This document shows, piece by piece, positions 8,352 to 17,043 of a stretch of 61,738 nucleotides of DNA. Position numbers and translations under genes: made by a program. The DNA lies in contig CANRIK010000009.1 in assembly GCA_947630705.1 (NCBI GenBank), positions 1 through 61,738 of the forward strand. Direction: 5' to 3'. The DNA is from an uncultured Clostridia bacterium. Lineage in GTDB: Bacteria; Bacillota; Clostridia; Christensenellales; Borkfalkiaceae. The notes below the pieces were generated by a model. The model was not told where the DNA came from. It searched no databases and saw only the letters and a program-made list of their open reading frames with translations. Within the stretch, counting starts at the first letter, position 1, and the number at the start of each line of letters is the position of its first letter.

Positions 8352-8732
8352 AATATTCTCCTTTTCTCGCCGTAAGAAAAACATGGCTTCCCGGCGAGTT
8401 TGCCGCCGTCGGATCTCGGAAAAACTTTCCGTTCGTATCCGTTGCGTCCATAAAAGATTTAGACGCGGCGGTTTTCTTTTTTTAAGGGTGCGAACCTTAA
8501 ATAAGCTATTGCGCGCCCGGAATTTCCGGGGCAAACCTTCTCCACCTTCCGGTGAATACTGCCTACTTTTACCGGTTTAAGGGTGCTACATTCCGAGAAT
8601 AAGTAGGAATTGAATTTTCAAAATTCGCGATGACGGGTGTCATCGGATTGCTTCTTTACGTGATTTTCTGTGCGACGGGAACTTCCCGACCGCGAAAATC
8701 AACGGAGTTCAAGCTGCGCGCCGACCGAAAAA
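8352..8732 (-). other. Long structured rpsL-rpsG spacer
   Basis: The spacer holds no gene but carries at least six short perfect or near-perfect inverted repeats: 8481-8501, 8516-8530, 8543-8554 (CACC-TTCC-GGTG), 8612-8626, 8629-8644 (GATGAC-GGGT-GTCATC) and 8676-8688. An 11-base direct repeat TTTAAGGGTGC occurs at 8481-8491 and 8577-8587. Positions 8625-8651 also match the possible dispersed repeat at 188-211. It may be a processing or regulatory element within the operon mRNA, an S7 target, or a repeat insertion. The sequence alone does not decide. Confidence 0.5.
8625..8651 (-). repeat. Possible dispersed repeat unit, copy 2
   Basis: On the minus strand this reads GCAATCCG, nine bases, GTCATCGCGA. 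It shares the outer segments with 188-211 and is embedded in the rpsL-rpsG spacer. Copy number in the genome is unknown. Confidence 0.3.
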
Positions 8733-9107
8733 TTACTTCTTGGGCTTCTTGGCGCCGTATCTCGATCTGGCCTGCATGCGCTTGGATACGCCGGCGGTAT
8801 CGAGCGCGCCGCGAATGATGTGGTAACGCACGCCGGGCAGATCCCTAACTCTTCCGCCGCGGATAAGTACGGACGAGTGCTCCTGCAAGTTGTGACCTTC
8901 ACCGGGAATGTATACGGTACCTTCCTGCTTGTTGGTCAAACGGACTCTGGCAATCTTTCTTATGGCCGAATTGGGCTTTCTGGGAGTTGTGGTGGTCACT
9001 TGAAGGCACACGCCGCGCTTTTGAGGACATCTGTCCAATATGGGCGACTTGCTCTTGTAAACCAACTTCTCTCTGCCGTTTCTGATAAGCTGATTGATTG
9101 TAGGCAT
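8733..9107 (-). CDS. rpsL: 30S ribosomal protein S12
   Basis: S12 lines the decoding centre and controls accuracy. The 124-residue protein has [34 protein letters not shown] and [14 protein letters not shown]. It lacks the 13-residue insert of Bacillus-type S12, as clostridial forms do. The loop normally reading TPKKPNSA is TPRKPNSA (Arg43 counting Met, E. coli 42), and RVKDLPG is RVRDLPG (Arg88, E. coli 87). The codons are AGA and AGG. These are the two classical streptomycin-resistance positions. AAGGAGGAATAAAA precedes the ATG. It is the first gene of the str operon, with a leader of about 160 nt. Confidence 0.98.
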   Translation of the reverse strand: MPTINQLIRNGREKLVYKSKSPILDRCPQKRGVCLQVTTTTPRKPNSAIRKIARVRLTNKQEGTVYIPGEGHNLQEHSSVLIRGGRVRDLPGVRYHIIRGALDTAGVSKRMQARSRYGAKKPKK

Positions 9108-9272
9108 TTTTATTCCTCCTTGTTTTACTCGGGTTTTATCCCTGTGGAATATATCACCCCTGCCGCTACCCTTAAAGCGGAGGAAGCGTGATCTCTTTAC
9201 GCCGACTATTATATAAATGTAATGAAAAACATGCCGTTTGGCGACAGTATTCCAGAATAATCAGCAAACGCT

Positions 9273-9301
9273 ATTTTAACAAAATGCAATATAATTGTCA
9301 A
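9273..9301 (-). promoter_or_regulatory. str operon promoter
   Basis: TTGACA (9296-9301), 17 bp, TAAAAT (9273-9278) on the minus strand. The expected start near 9266 gives a leader of about 160 nt before rpsL. The 356-bp interval 9110-9465 holds only this promoter, the leader and the hairpins behind the helicase gene; no other gene is visible. Confidence 0.8.
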
Positions 9302-9412
9302 TTAAATTTTCGAACTTTTTATAAAAGGAAAAGAGTATTTGAAGTTTTTTCGCTTCAAAAGAGGACTTTTTTCGGTTTTTTCTCCCCGAAAGGCCCTTCG
9401 GAGTACGCAGAA

Positions 9413-9441
9413 GCCGCCGCGGACTCTCCGTCCGCGGCGGC
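9413..9441 (-). terminator. Hairpin behind the giant helicase gene
   Basis: Twelve-base arms GCCGCCGCGGAC and GTCCGCGGCGGC enclose five bases, 24 bp after the stop. No U-tract follows directly. A second, weaker hairpin (9382-9402) lies further on, so termination may be imperfect and leak into the str promoter region. Confidence 0.55.
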
Positions 9442-9465
9442 AGCAGGTCGGTTTTCGTCTCTTTA

Positions 9466-12400
9466 TCACACCAAGGAAATTTTATCGGAGACGCTCCTTA
9501 CAAACAGTCCGTGGCGCACGCCCTCCTCTATACACGCGAGCGCCATGCTCTGCATTTTTTCTGTGGAACGCGGCACTTTCAACTCCTTCAAAACCATCGG
9601 CACGAGCTCGTCGGAGTACATGCTGACCTTGTTGAGAAGTATTCCGCGCACCAACGATATAACGTCGTACGGAGTATAGTCGCTCTCCTGCGTGCGCAGA
9701 GGCGCGCCCTCCTCGACTCTGTATCTGTCGAAGGAAGAATACTTGTCCGAACGCATGTAGTAGACGTTGCCGGAAATTTCGCGCGTTTCGAAGCCGCACA
9801 TGTCTATGAGCTGGCGCACTCTGCTCTCCAATCTTATGCCGTATTTGGTTATTCCGAAAAAGGACAGGGCGCGCTTTATAAGAAACTGCGTTGAGACAGG
9901 CTCTTCCGCCGCGACAACCGCCTTTAAAGCTCGGGTGATTTCTCCGTCCCTTTTGCCGGCCGCCACGTCCGCGGAATCGGCGTCCGTTTCGAATTTTGCG
10001 TATTTGTACGGTTTTTTGAAGGGTATCTGTGTCGGTCTGCCGTCAGAAGTAAGTTTGTCGAGGAAATCCTTTATCTTCTTTATCTCGCGCTTGGGATTGT
10101 TGAAGAAATTTATGGTGTAAAGTCTGACAACGTTCCAGTTGTTGCGTTTAAGGGTCTGTACCTGCATGACGGAGCGGTCCTTTACGGAGAACTGCCGCGT
10201 ACCGTCGCAGAGCACGGCAAGTATGAAATTGTGCCTGTTGCGAGGGTCTACGACCGCCACGTCTATCTTGAAGTCGGAAACTCCGACGTCGCAACGGCAC
10301 TCGTAGCCGTACGCCGAGAGCTCCTCGGCAATGAATTTACCTATTCCGCGGCGATTTATTATTATCTCATCGCTCTTTACGGGTATATTGGCCCTGCCCT
10401 TTTCGGCAAATTCGAGGAAGGCTTTCAGTCCGGCCACGCCGCGCGACGTTGTGCGCGAGAGGTCTATCATGGAATAGCGCATGGAGGAGAACACTATCAT
10501 CTCCTCCCTCGCTCTCGACACGGCGACGTTCAGTCGGCGCCAGCCGCCGAACTGATTCAGCGGTCCGAAGTTCAAAGAAATTCTGCCGTCGGAATCGGGG
10601 CCGTAGCATACGGAGAACAATATCACGTCTCTCTCGTCGCCCTGTACGTTTTCGAGATTTTTTATGAACAGCGGCTCTTCGCGCTCGTACGCCGCCTCTT
10701 CAAGTCCGTTCGCGGATATGGCGCGTTGAAGTATTTTTTCCACATATACCTGCTGCGCCACGGAGAAAGTGACTATGCCTATGCTCGAACGGCGGAGTTT
10801 CTCGTCTTTCAGACGGCGCACTACCTCCGAAACAAGGGCTTCGGCCTCAATTTTATTGCACTTCGTACCTCCCCTCTCGTAAACTCCGTTTGTGACGTAA
10901 TGCAGTTTTACTCTGCTGTCGAGAGCGTCCGGCGAAGGGAAGGTGCAGAGCTTGGACGAATAATAATTTATGTTGGAAAAAGCTATAAGGCTCTCATGCT
11001 TCGAGCGATAATGCCAAATAAGATGCTTTTCGGGTATTCCGAGCGCAAGACAGTCTTCGAGGACGCTCTCCAAGTCCTCCGTTTCGGGAGTTTCGTCCTC
11101 TCCGGCGGCCGTCGTAAAGAACATTGTGGGCGGCATCTGCTTGGGGTCTCCCACAATAATCGCGCTCTTTGCCCTCGCAAGCGAAGGCACCGCCTCGCAG
11201 GTGGGTATCTGCGAAGCCTCGTCGAAAATAACCATATCGAACAGCTCGGGGTCGGGCGGAAGGAACTGTGAAACGGTTATCGGGCTCATCAACATGCACG
11301 GCGCGACCGCCTTCAAAAGCTGGGGTATTTCGGCGAACAGCGCGCGCAAATTCAGCGACTTCAAATTGCCCTTGGTCTGTCTCTGAAAGGCCATGAGCTC
11401 CAACGCGAGAGGACCCTCCGTATCCGCAGTCGGAAGCCGCGAAATGAGATCGGCGCGTATCTTTTGTCTGGTGAGCTCCGAAAACTCTTCGAGCAACTGC
11501 GAGAAAGCGGCGGCGCTTTCGTCGAGCACGCTTGCGGAAAAGGCGGCGAGGTCGCTGTCCGCAGGTATGTTGGTCTGAATGAAATTTCTGTATACGTTCT
11601 TTCTGAAAGAAGCGAGCACCTGTCTGCCGCTTATCCTGCCGCGCTCTATGGCGTCGGTCATAAACGTGAGCCCGTTGTCGTTCAGCTTTTTGGCCGTGGC
11701 CTTGTATTCGCACCACGCCGGCAGCATGTCGATATTGTCCACGAGCGCCGAACACTTCTGCGTATAAATTTCGAATATGTCGGCGTCGTCGAACGCGGAT
11801 TTGTCGGCGTCGATAGCCTCGGCATACTCCTCGGCTCCCCTTAAAAAGGCCTCCGCCGCCGCAACGTAGCCGCGCAGCAGGGGTCGGAGCACTCCGCCGG
11901 AAGCTCCCACGCACACGCTGTTGAACGCGTCGGCGTTGTAATCCATGAACGTCTCCGCGCAGAGCGCGTGAAGATTGTACAGCGGCGCGAGAAATTCCTC
12001 TCTCTTCTTGGCGTTTATTCCGCCGAATCCCAGAAATTTTTCGGAAAGCGATGTACTCGTAAGCATCATCACGCGCGCCTTTTCGATTTCGTTTGCGCGT
12101 TTTATCCATTCAAGCTCCTCGGATTCGGGAAGATTTTCCCTTCCGCAACGCTTTATGCGTTTGAGAACCTGCAAGAGCACGCGCGAAGAACGATAATTTT
12201 CTCCCCATACGTCCAGCTCGCGCTCAATGTCGGGCGCAAACTTTTCTATGTCCGGAAGAGACTTGAAATAGCCGAGCCAATGCTTCACTTCGCTGTCGTA
12301 ACGAAGGTTGGCATTGTAGAAACGGTAGAATTGCTCCTCGTCGCACGAAAAGAAGTCTTTAAGTTGCTCGTCAAGCAGAATATTGGCGATACGTATGGAG

Positions 12401-15075
12401 TTTTTCAACTTTGTAACGGTGAATTTGGAGACCTTTTGGTTGAACGTTTCCAGCATCAGTCCCAGATAATTTTTGAGGTGTTTGAGCTCGGCAAGCACTA
12501 CTTCCGCGGCACAGCGCACGGCGGACATTACCCTCTTGTCGCAATAGGTGAGTCGCACTTCGGAAAACGGAGAGCGGTAGACTCCTCCGCATTCGTTCGC
12601 GGCCGCCTGCGCCACGGACAGCATGACCTCGTACTCTTCGAGCTTCTGCCTCGTCAGTCCGTCGTAAAACGTCGTCTCTATGTTCATAAGGTCGGGCGCG
12701 GACTTGTTCTGCAAATAATAAACTATGCCCTCATAGACGGAAACTCCCAATCTTCTCTTTTTGTGGAGAGCTTCGAGGGGAGCGCGGAGCTTTTCCCTTA
12801 CGTCCTTTATTTTGGCGGCTTCGGCGAGAAACTTTTCGCCGTCGGCGGAGCCCGTCAAAGCGAGAGTTTCGTTTATATGCCGCACTATTTCCGATTTATC
12901 GTACGACTTTCCGGAATGTAATTCGAGGCAGAAATCGCCTATGCCTATATCCGAAAGCCTCTTTTGAACAACTTGCAGCGCCGCCTGTTTTTCGGCCACG
13001 AAAAGCACGCGCTTGCCCGAATCCACGGCGTTTGCTATGATGTTGGTTATTGTCTGGCTCTTGCCCGTGCCCGGGGGCCCGTGCAGCACGAATGTAGTGC
13101 CCTTTGCCGACTCCGCCACCGCCGAGAACTGCGCGCTGTCGCAAGGCAGAGGCACGAGCACTTCGGTCGGGTCGCAATCGTCCTCGCTCACGCCGCAGAG
13201 CTTGTTTGACGGAAGTTTGTCCGAATTCGAAAGCAGACTTTCTATGAGAGCGTTCTTGCGGTAGAGGCCGATATTCTCCTTTACGTCAGCCCACATGGCA
13301 TAGCGCACGAAGGTGAACTGCGCGAGATACACGTCGTCGTAGACCATCCAATCGGGCATATTAGCCGTCTTTGCCCTGAAAAGGGCCGCCGTCTCTTCGG
13401 GAGAGAGCCCCTTGCCCTCCGCTCCGCGCATGTCTATGCCGAACTCGCGCTTTAAAAATTCCGTCAACGTGGTGTTTATCTCGAAGCCGTCGCCCGTTTC
13501 CACCGTGAACAGTCTGTTTTTCTGTCTTTTAAGCGTCACGGGAAGCAGAGCGAGAGGCGCGTATTTTTCCTCCTTTTCACCGACATTCTTCCATTTCAGA
13601 AATCCGCATGCGAAGAACAGCGTCTTGGCTCCGGCCTCCTCTTCCGCGCTCTTGGCCTTGCGTATGAGGGTGGCCGCCGTCTCCGCAAGCTCTTCTCCGC
13701 CGACGTCGGCGCGAATCTTGCCGCCCTTCATTTCGAGAGCGACGAGTTCGGAGAGCGTTTTCATCGACTTCGACGCTCCGAATTTCGGAAGGGCCGATAC
13801 ATTTTCGAATTTCGGCAAGAGCGAGAATTTGTCGGTTTGAAGGATACCGTCCGTAAAGCCGTCCGCGGCAAAAATATGCAGACAATCCTTTCCGAAGCGG
13901 AAATTGAGAAGATTATTCTTTAAGGACAGGTCCAGAAGTTTTCTCTGCCAACCGTCGTCCTTCGTCGCCGATTTATCGTACTCGTAGCGCGAAAGGTCCA
14001 TGATTTCGCGCGGTTTTTCGTCATATGAAAACTGACTGTCTCCCAACAGCTCGTAGCCGGAGTCCCTCTTGACCTTCAAGGGCATGGGCAATATGCGGCC
14101 TATGCGGCAGCGCTTGATATCGATCAACGCCTCGAACGCTCCCTTCTGCAACGCCGCAAGAAGGTGCGATTGACTCGTGGAATAGCTTGCGTTCTTATGG
14201 TCGAACAGATCCTCCGCGTCAATTATCGAGAGGTTGTCCACGCCGACGGAAAGATACTTTTCGATCAACTGCATATCGTCTTGCACGGGGGACGAAAAAC
14301 AGCTTTCGCAGAGCCATATTCCCACACCAATCGATTTTTTGCCCATGAGTATCACGGGGTTTAAACGTATGGCTTCGAAACAGCTTGCCGTAAACAGAGC
14401 AAGCGCCAGCGGAGTGGCGCGTCTGCGCTCCGTCACGGAGGCGATATCCCCAACGCAGTTTATTTCGGACAAGTCTCCGCCGTCCTCCCGTCCTATATTC
14501 AGATGCCGCACGGCCGAAAATATCGAGGCGGCGGCGCTTCTGACGGCCGTCTTGTCGTTCCCGGCATATCCCGAAAACTCCGACGAATATCCCCATGTTT
14601 TGAGTTGCAGTCCGGCCTCGGCGAGAATCTTTCTGCAATCGGCGAGCTTCGGCCTTACGAACGCGGCCAAAAGTTCGGCGTTGCCGGAGAGCCCCGACCA
14701 ATAATCGATGGGCAGGGCGGTCACGGGCGCTTCGAGAGTGCATATCGCCGTCCTCTTGCACTTCACCTCCACCTGAACGGTGCAGGGCTCGGGCTTTGAC
14801 AAGTCGGCGAGATATTTGGGATTCAACACCGATTCGGGAACGACTTCCACACTGCTTTCGTGCGGAATCTGTTCTATTTCTATCTCCTGCGGAAGTATGA
14901 GGGGAGTCGACCCCTTTATGGACACCGTTACGGGCTGAATGTTCTCCTCGCCGCGGTTGAAAATTTTAAACGACGTGAAGAGCGGAAGATTGAGATAATA
15001 GGCGGCGTACGAAACCTCGTTTAAAAGCTCGCCCTCTATTTCGATATTTTCGGTCGGTCTGTTTGTCTTTGCCAT
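9466..15075 (-). CDS. DUF4011-type SF1 helicase with nuclease-like and DUF3320 domains
   Basis: This 1869-residue protein follows the DUF4011/COG1112 layout. Residues 1-365 contain an Ig-like and transglutaminase-like region. DUF4011 begins near 369 (WQRKLLDLSLKNNLLNFR). The helicase has Walker A GPPGTGKSQT (about 667), FDEASQIP (about 1280), VGDPKQMPPT (about 1308), NVQGDERDV (about 1478) and VAVSRARE (about 1517). A Vsr/MTES_1575-like nuclease fold sits near 1590-1660 and DUF3320 lies at the C-terminus. Two accessory sites look dead: GVSDFKID is kept, but the usual ECDG reads LCDG, and the N-terminal region reads RRATPLA where relatives have Cys and Asp. The role is uncertain. Related helicase-nuclease fusions include anti-phage proteins. 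GGAG precedes the ATG; the gene is a single unit. Confidence 0.85.
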   Translation of the reverse strand: MAKTNRPTENIEIEGELLNEVSYAAYYLNLPLFTSFKIFNRGEENIQPVTVSIKGSTPLILPQEIEIEQIPHESSVEVVPESVLNPKYLADLSKPEPCTVQVEVKCKRTAICTLEAPVTALPIDYWSGLSGNAELLAAFVRPKLADCRKILAEAGLQLKTWGYSSEFSGYAGNDKTAVRSAAASIFSAVRHLNIGREDGGDLSEINCVGDIASVTERRRATPLALALFTASCFEAIRLNPVILMGKKSIGVGIWLCESCFSSPVQDDMQLIEKYLSVGVDNLSIIDAEDLFDHKNASYSTSQSHLLAALQKGAFEALIDIKRCRIGRILPMPLKVKRDSGYELLGDSQFSYDEKPREIMDLSRYEYDKSATKDDGWQRKLLDLSLKNNLLNFRFGKDCLHIFAADGFTDGILQTDKFSLLPKFENVSALPKFGASKSMKTLSELVALEMKGGKIRADVGGEELAETAATLIRKAKSAEEEAGAKTLFFACGFLKWKNVGEKEEKYAPLALLPVTLKRQKNRLFTVETGDGFEINTTLTEFLKREFGIDMRGAEGKGLSPEETAALFRAKTANMPDWMVYDDVYLAQFTFVRYAMWADVKENIGLYRKNALIESLLSNSDKLPSNKLCGVSEDDCDPTEVLVPLPCDSAQFSAVAESAKGTTFVLHGPPGTGKSQTITNIIANAVDSGKRVLFVAEKQAALQVVQKRLSDIGIGDFCLELHSGKSYDKSEIVRHINETLALTGSADGEKFLAEAAKIKDVREKLRAPLEALHKKRRLGVSVYEGIVYYLQNKSAPDLMNIETTFYDGLTRQKLEEYEVMLSVAQAAANECGGVYRSPFSEVRLTYCDKRVMSAVRCAAEVVLAELKHLKNYLGLMLETFNQKVSKFTVTKLKNSIRIANILLDEQLKDFFSCDEEQFYRFYNANLRYDSEVKHWLGYFKSLPDIEKFAPDIERELDVWGENYRSSRVLLQVLKRIKRCGRENLPESEELEWIKRANEIEKARVMMLTSTSLSEKFLGFGGINAKKREEFLAPLYNLHALCAETFMDYNADAFNSVCVGASGGVLRPLLRGYVAAAEAFLRGAEEYAEAIDADKSAFDDADIFEIYTQKCSALVDNIDMLPAWCEYKATAKKLNDNGLTFMTDAIERGRISGRQVLASFRKNVYRNFIQTNIPADSDLAAFSASVLDESAAAFSQLLEEFSELTRQKIRADLISRLPTADTEGPLALELMAFQRQTKGNLKSLNLRALFAEIPQLLKAVAPCMLMSPITVSQFLPPDPELFDMVIFDEASQIPTCEAVPSLARAKSAIIVGDPKQMPPTMFFTTAAGEDETPETEDLESVLEDCLALGIPEKHLIWHYRSKHESLIAFSNINYYSSKLCTFPSPDALDSRVKLHYVTNGVYERGGTKCNKIEAEALVSEVVRRLKDEKLRRSSIGIVTFSVAQQVYVEKILQRAISANGLEEAAYEREEPLFIKNLENVQGDERDVILFSVCYGPDSDGRISLNFGPLNQFGGWRRLNVAVSRAREEMIVFSSMRYSMIDLSRTTSRGVAGLKAFLEFAEKGRANIPVKSDEIIINRRGIGKFIAEELSAYGYECRCDVGVSDFKIDVAVVDPRNRHNFILAVLCDGTRQFSVKDRSVMQVQTLKRNNWNVVRLYTINFFNNPKREIKKIKDFLDKLTSDGRPTQIPFKKPYKYAKFETDADSADVAAGKRDGEITRALKAVVAAEEPVSTQFLIKRALSFFGITKYGIRLESRVRQLIDMCGFETREISGNVYYMRSDKYSSFDRYRVEEGAPLRTQESDYTPYDVISLVRGILLNKVSMYSDELVPMVLKELKVPRSTEKMQSMALACIEEGVRHGLFVRSVSDKISLV

Positions 15076-15105
15076 ATAATGCTCCGATAAAGAAAATTCA
15101 TTTAA

Positions 15106-15134
15106 ATTATATCACCTCGAACGCTCCGAGGCAA
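15106..15134 (-). promoter_or_regulatory. Promoter of the giant helicase gene
   Basis: TTGCCT (15129-15134), 17 bp, TATAAT (15106-15111) on the minus strand, about 30 bp ahead of the ATG. The -35 box matches consensus at four of six positions. Confidence 0.6.
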
Positions 15135-15251
15135 GAGCCGCGCGAAACGTATTATAAAAAATTATTGACCCGAGGCGCATTTTAAAACGTCCGTGCAAAT
15201 TATCGACATAAACCGACTTTGCGCGGACGTTGAAATTTTGTCGATAGACTT

Positions 15252-17042
15252 TCAAGTCGTCTCGAACTGCGAATAATAAAGTTCCGAATAATAGCCGTTC
15301 GCCGCCATAAGTCGGTCGTGCGTGCCCTGCTCCACCACGTTTCCGTCGCGCATAACGAGTATATTGTCGGCGTGGCGGATAGTGGACAGTCTGTGCGCGA
15401 TAACAAAACACGTTCTGCCCTTCATCAGATTTTTCATTGCTTCCTGAATTATCTGTTCGGTGCGCGTATCCACGTTGGAAGTAGCCTCGTCGAGAATGAG
15501 CATGGGCGAATCGAGCAGCATGGCCCTCGCAATGGTCAAAAGCTGTTTCTGACCCTTTGAAATATTGACCGCATTGTCCGTCAGAACGGTATCGTAGCCT
15601 TGGGGAAGTTTGGTTATGAAGGAATGAATTTTGGCGGCCTTGCAGACTCGGATAACGTCCTCTTTCGAGACTCCGGTATTGCCGTAGGCGATATTTTCGA
15701 ACACCGTTCCCGCGAACAGCCACGTGTCCTGCAACACCATTGTGAAAGCTCTGCGAACGCTCGAACGCGTGAGATTTGCCACATCTTTGCCGTCTATCTC
15801 TATGCTTCCGCCGCACGGGTCGTAGAATCGCATAAGGAGATTGATAATAGTTGTCTTTCCGGCGCCCGTATGCCCAACTATGGCTATTACCTGACCTTTT
15901 TTGACGTCGAGCGAGAAGTCCTTTATGACCGTCTTGCCCTCCGTATATCCGAAATTGAGATGTTCAATATGCACGTCGCCGCGCACGTCCGTAAGCTCCT
16001 CCGCACCCTCGGCGTCGGCCGGTTCGGGCGGCTCTTCCAGAACTCTGAAAACCCTCTCCGCCGCGGCTATCGCCGACTGAAATTCGCCCATTATATTGGC
16101 TATTTCGTTTATCGGTCCCGAGAACTTGCGCGAATAAAGTATGAACGAGGAGATTTGCCCGGGGGTCATTCCTCCGACGGAAAACATATACAACAGCGCG
16201 CCGAACACGCTGACGAGAGTGAGCGAAAGATTATTCACAAGCCCCACGCACGGCCCCGAAATCGTGCCGAAATACTCCGCGCGCGAATAGGCGTTTATGG
16301 CCTCCTCGTTTTTGACCTCGAAATCCGAAATTATCTTTTCTTCGCAGTTGTACGCCCTCGTCGTCTTCTGTCCGGTGGTTATTTCTTCCACATATCCGTT
16401 CAGTTCGCCGAGCTTGCGCGAACGCTTTCTGAACAGCGGCTGGACCCTGCGCACTATAAACCTCGTCATTATGACGGAGAGCGGCACGGTTACGACGAAA
16501 ACGAGCACGAGCACGGGCGCGATTATGAGCATCATCACGAGGGAGCCTACGATCATCACCGAGCTTTTCAGAACTATTATGACGTCGTTGGCGAGAGATT
16601 CTCCCACCGTGTCGATATCGTAGCTCAAAACGGAGATTATGTCTCCCGCCTGCCTGTTGTCGAAATAGCTTACGGGCAGAGCCGAAAGGCTTCTGAATAC
16701 GTCGTTGCGCATCTTTTTGACCGTTCCGCGCGAAATGTACGCCATGCCCACTGCCGAGAGATACTCCAAAAGAGCGGAAACCGCGTAGAGAGCCACGAGC
16801 AAGGCGGCGTAAAAGCCTATCGCCCCGAAATCGGCTTCGGCTATTTCGTCTATCGCAAGTCCGCACAGCCACGGACCCACGAGATTTGAAACAGTGCCCA
16901 AAATATTTGCGGCGAATACGAGCGCAAGCATAGGAATATACGGTTTGAGATAGGAGAAAAGATTTTTCAGAACAAATTTTTTGTCAACTTTTCTGCGTTC
17001 GAGATTACGGGTATCCTTTATGTTTATTCTTCTTACCGCCAT
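15252..17042 (-). CDS. ABC exporter subunit 2 (membrane plus ATPase)
   Basis: A 596-residue half-transporter. Six membrane helices fill residues 40-310 (for example PYIPMLALVFAANILG), and the ATPase domain follows with Walker A GHTGAGKTTI, Q-loop VLQDTWLFAG, signature NISKGQKQ and Walker B MLILDEATS. Its signature is ISKGQ instead of LSGGQ and its Walker B Glu is intact. It starts one base after the TGA of the partner (TGATATG) with GGGAGGG ahead of it. Fused exporters encoded as pairs behind a MarR gene usually form heterodimeric multidrug or lipid exporters. The substrate is not visible. Confidence 0.92.
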   Translation of the reverse strand: MAVRRINIKDTRNLERRKVDKKFVLKNLFSYLKPYIPMLALVFAANILGTVSNLVGPWLCGLAIDEIAEADFGAIGFYAALLVALYAVSALLEYLSAVGMAYISRGTVKKMRNDVFRSLSALPVSYFDNRQAGDIISVLSYDIDTVGESLANDVIIVLKSSVMIVGSLVMMLIIAPVLVLVFVVTVPLSVIMTRFIVRRVQPLFRKRSRKLGELNGYVEEITTGQKTTRAYNCEEKIISDFEVKNEEAINAYSRAEYFGTISGPCVGLVNNLSLTLVSVFGALLYMFSVGGMTPGQISSFILYSRKFSGPINEIANIMGEFQSAIAAAERVFRVLEEPPEPADAEGAEELTDVRGDVHIEHLNFGYTEGKTVIKDFSLDVKKGQVIAIVGHTGAGKTTIINLLMRFYDPCGGSIEIDGKDVANLTRSSVRRAFTMVLQDTWLFAGTVFENIAYGNTGVSKEDVIRVCKAAKIHSFITKLPQGYDTVLTDNAVNISKGQKQLLTIARAMLLDSPMLILDEATSNVDTRTEQIIQEAMKNLMKGRTCFVIAHRLSTIRHADNILVMRDGNVVEQGTHDRLMAANGYYSELYYSQFETT

Positions 17043-17043
17043 A

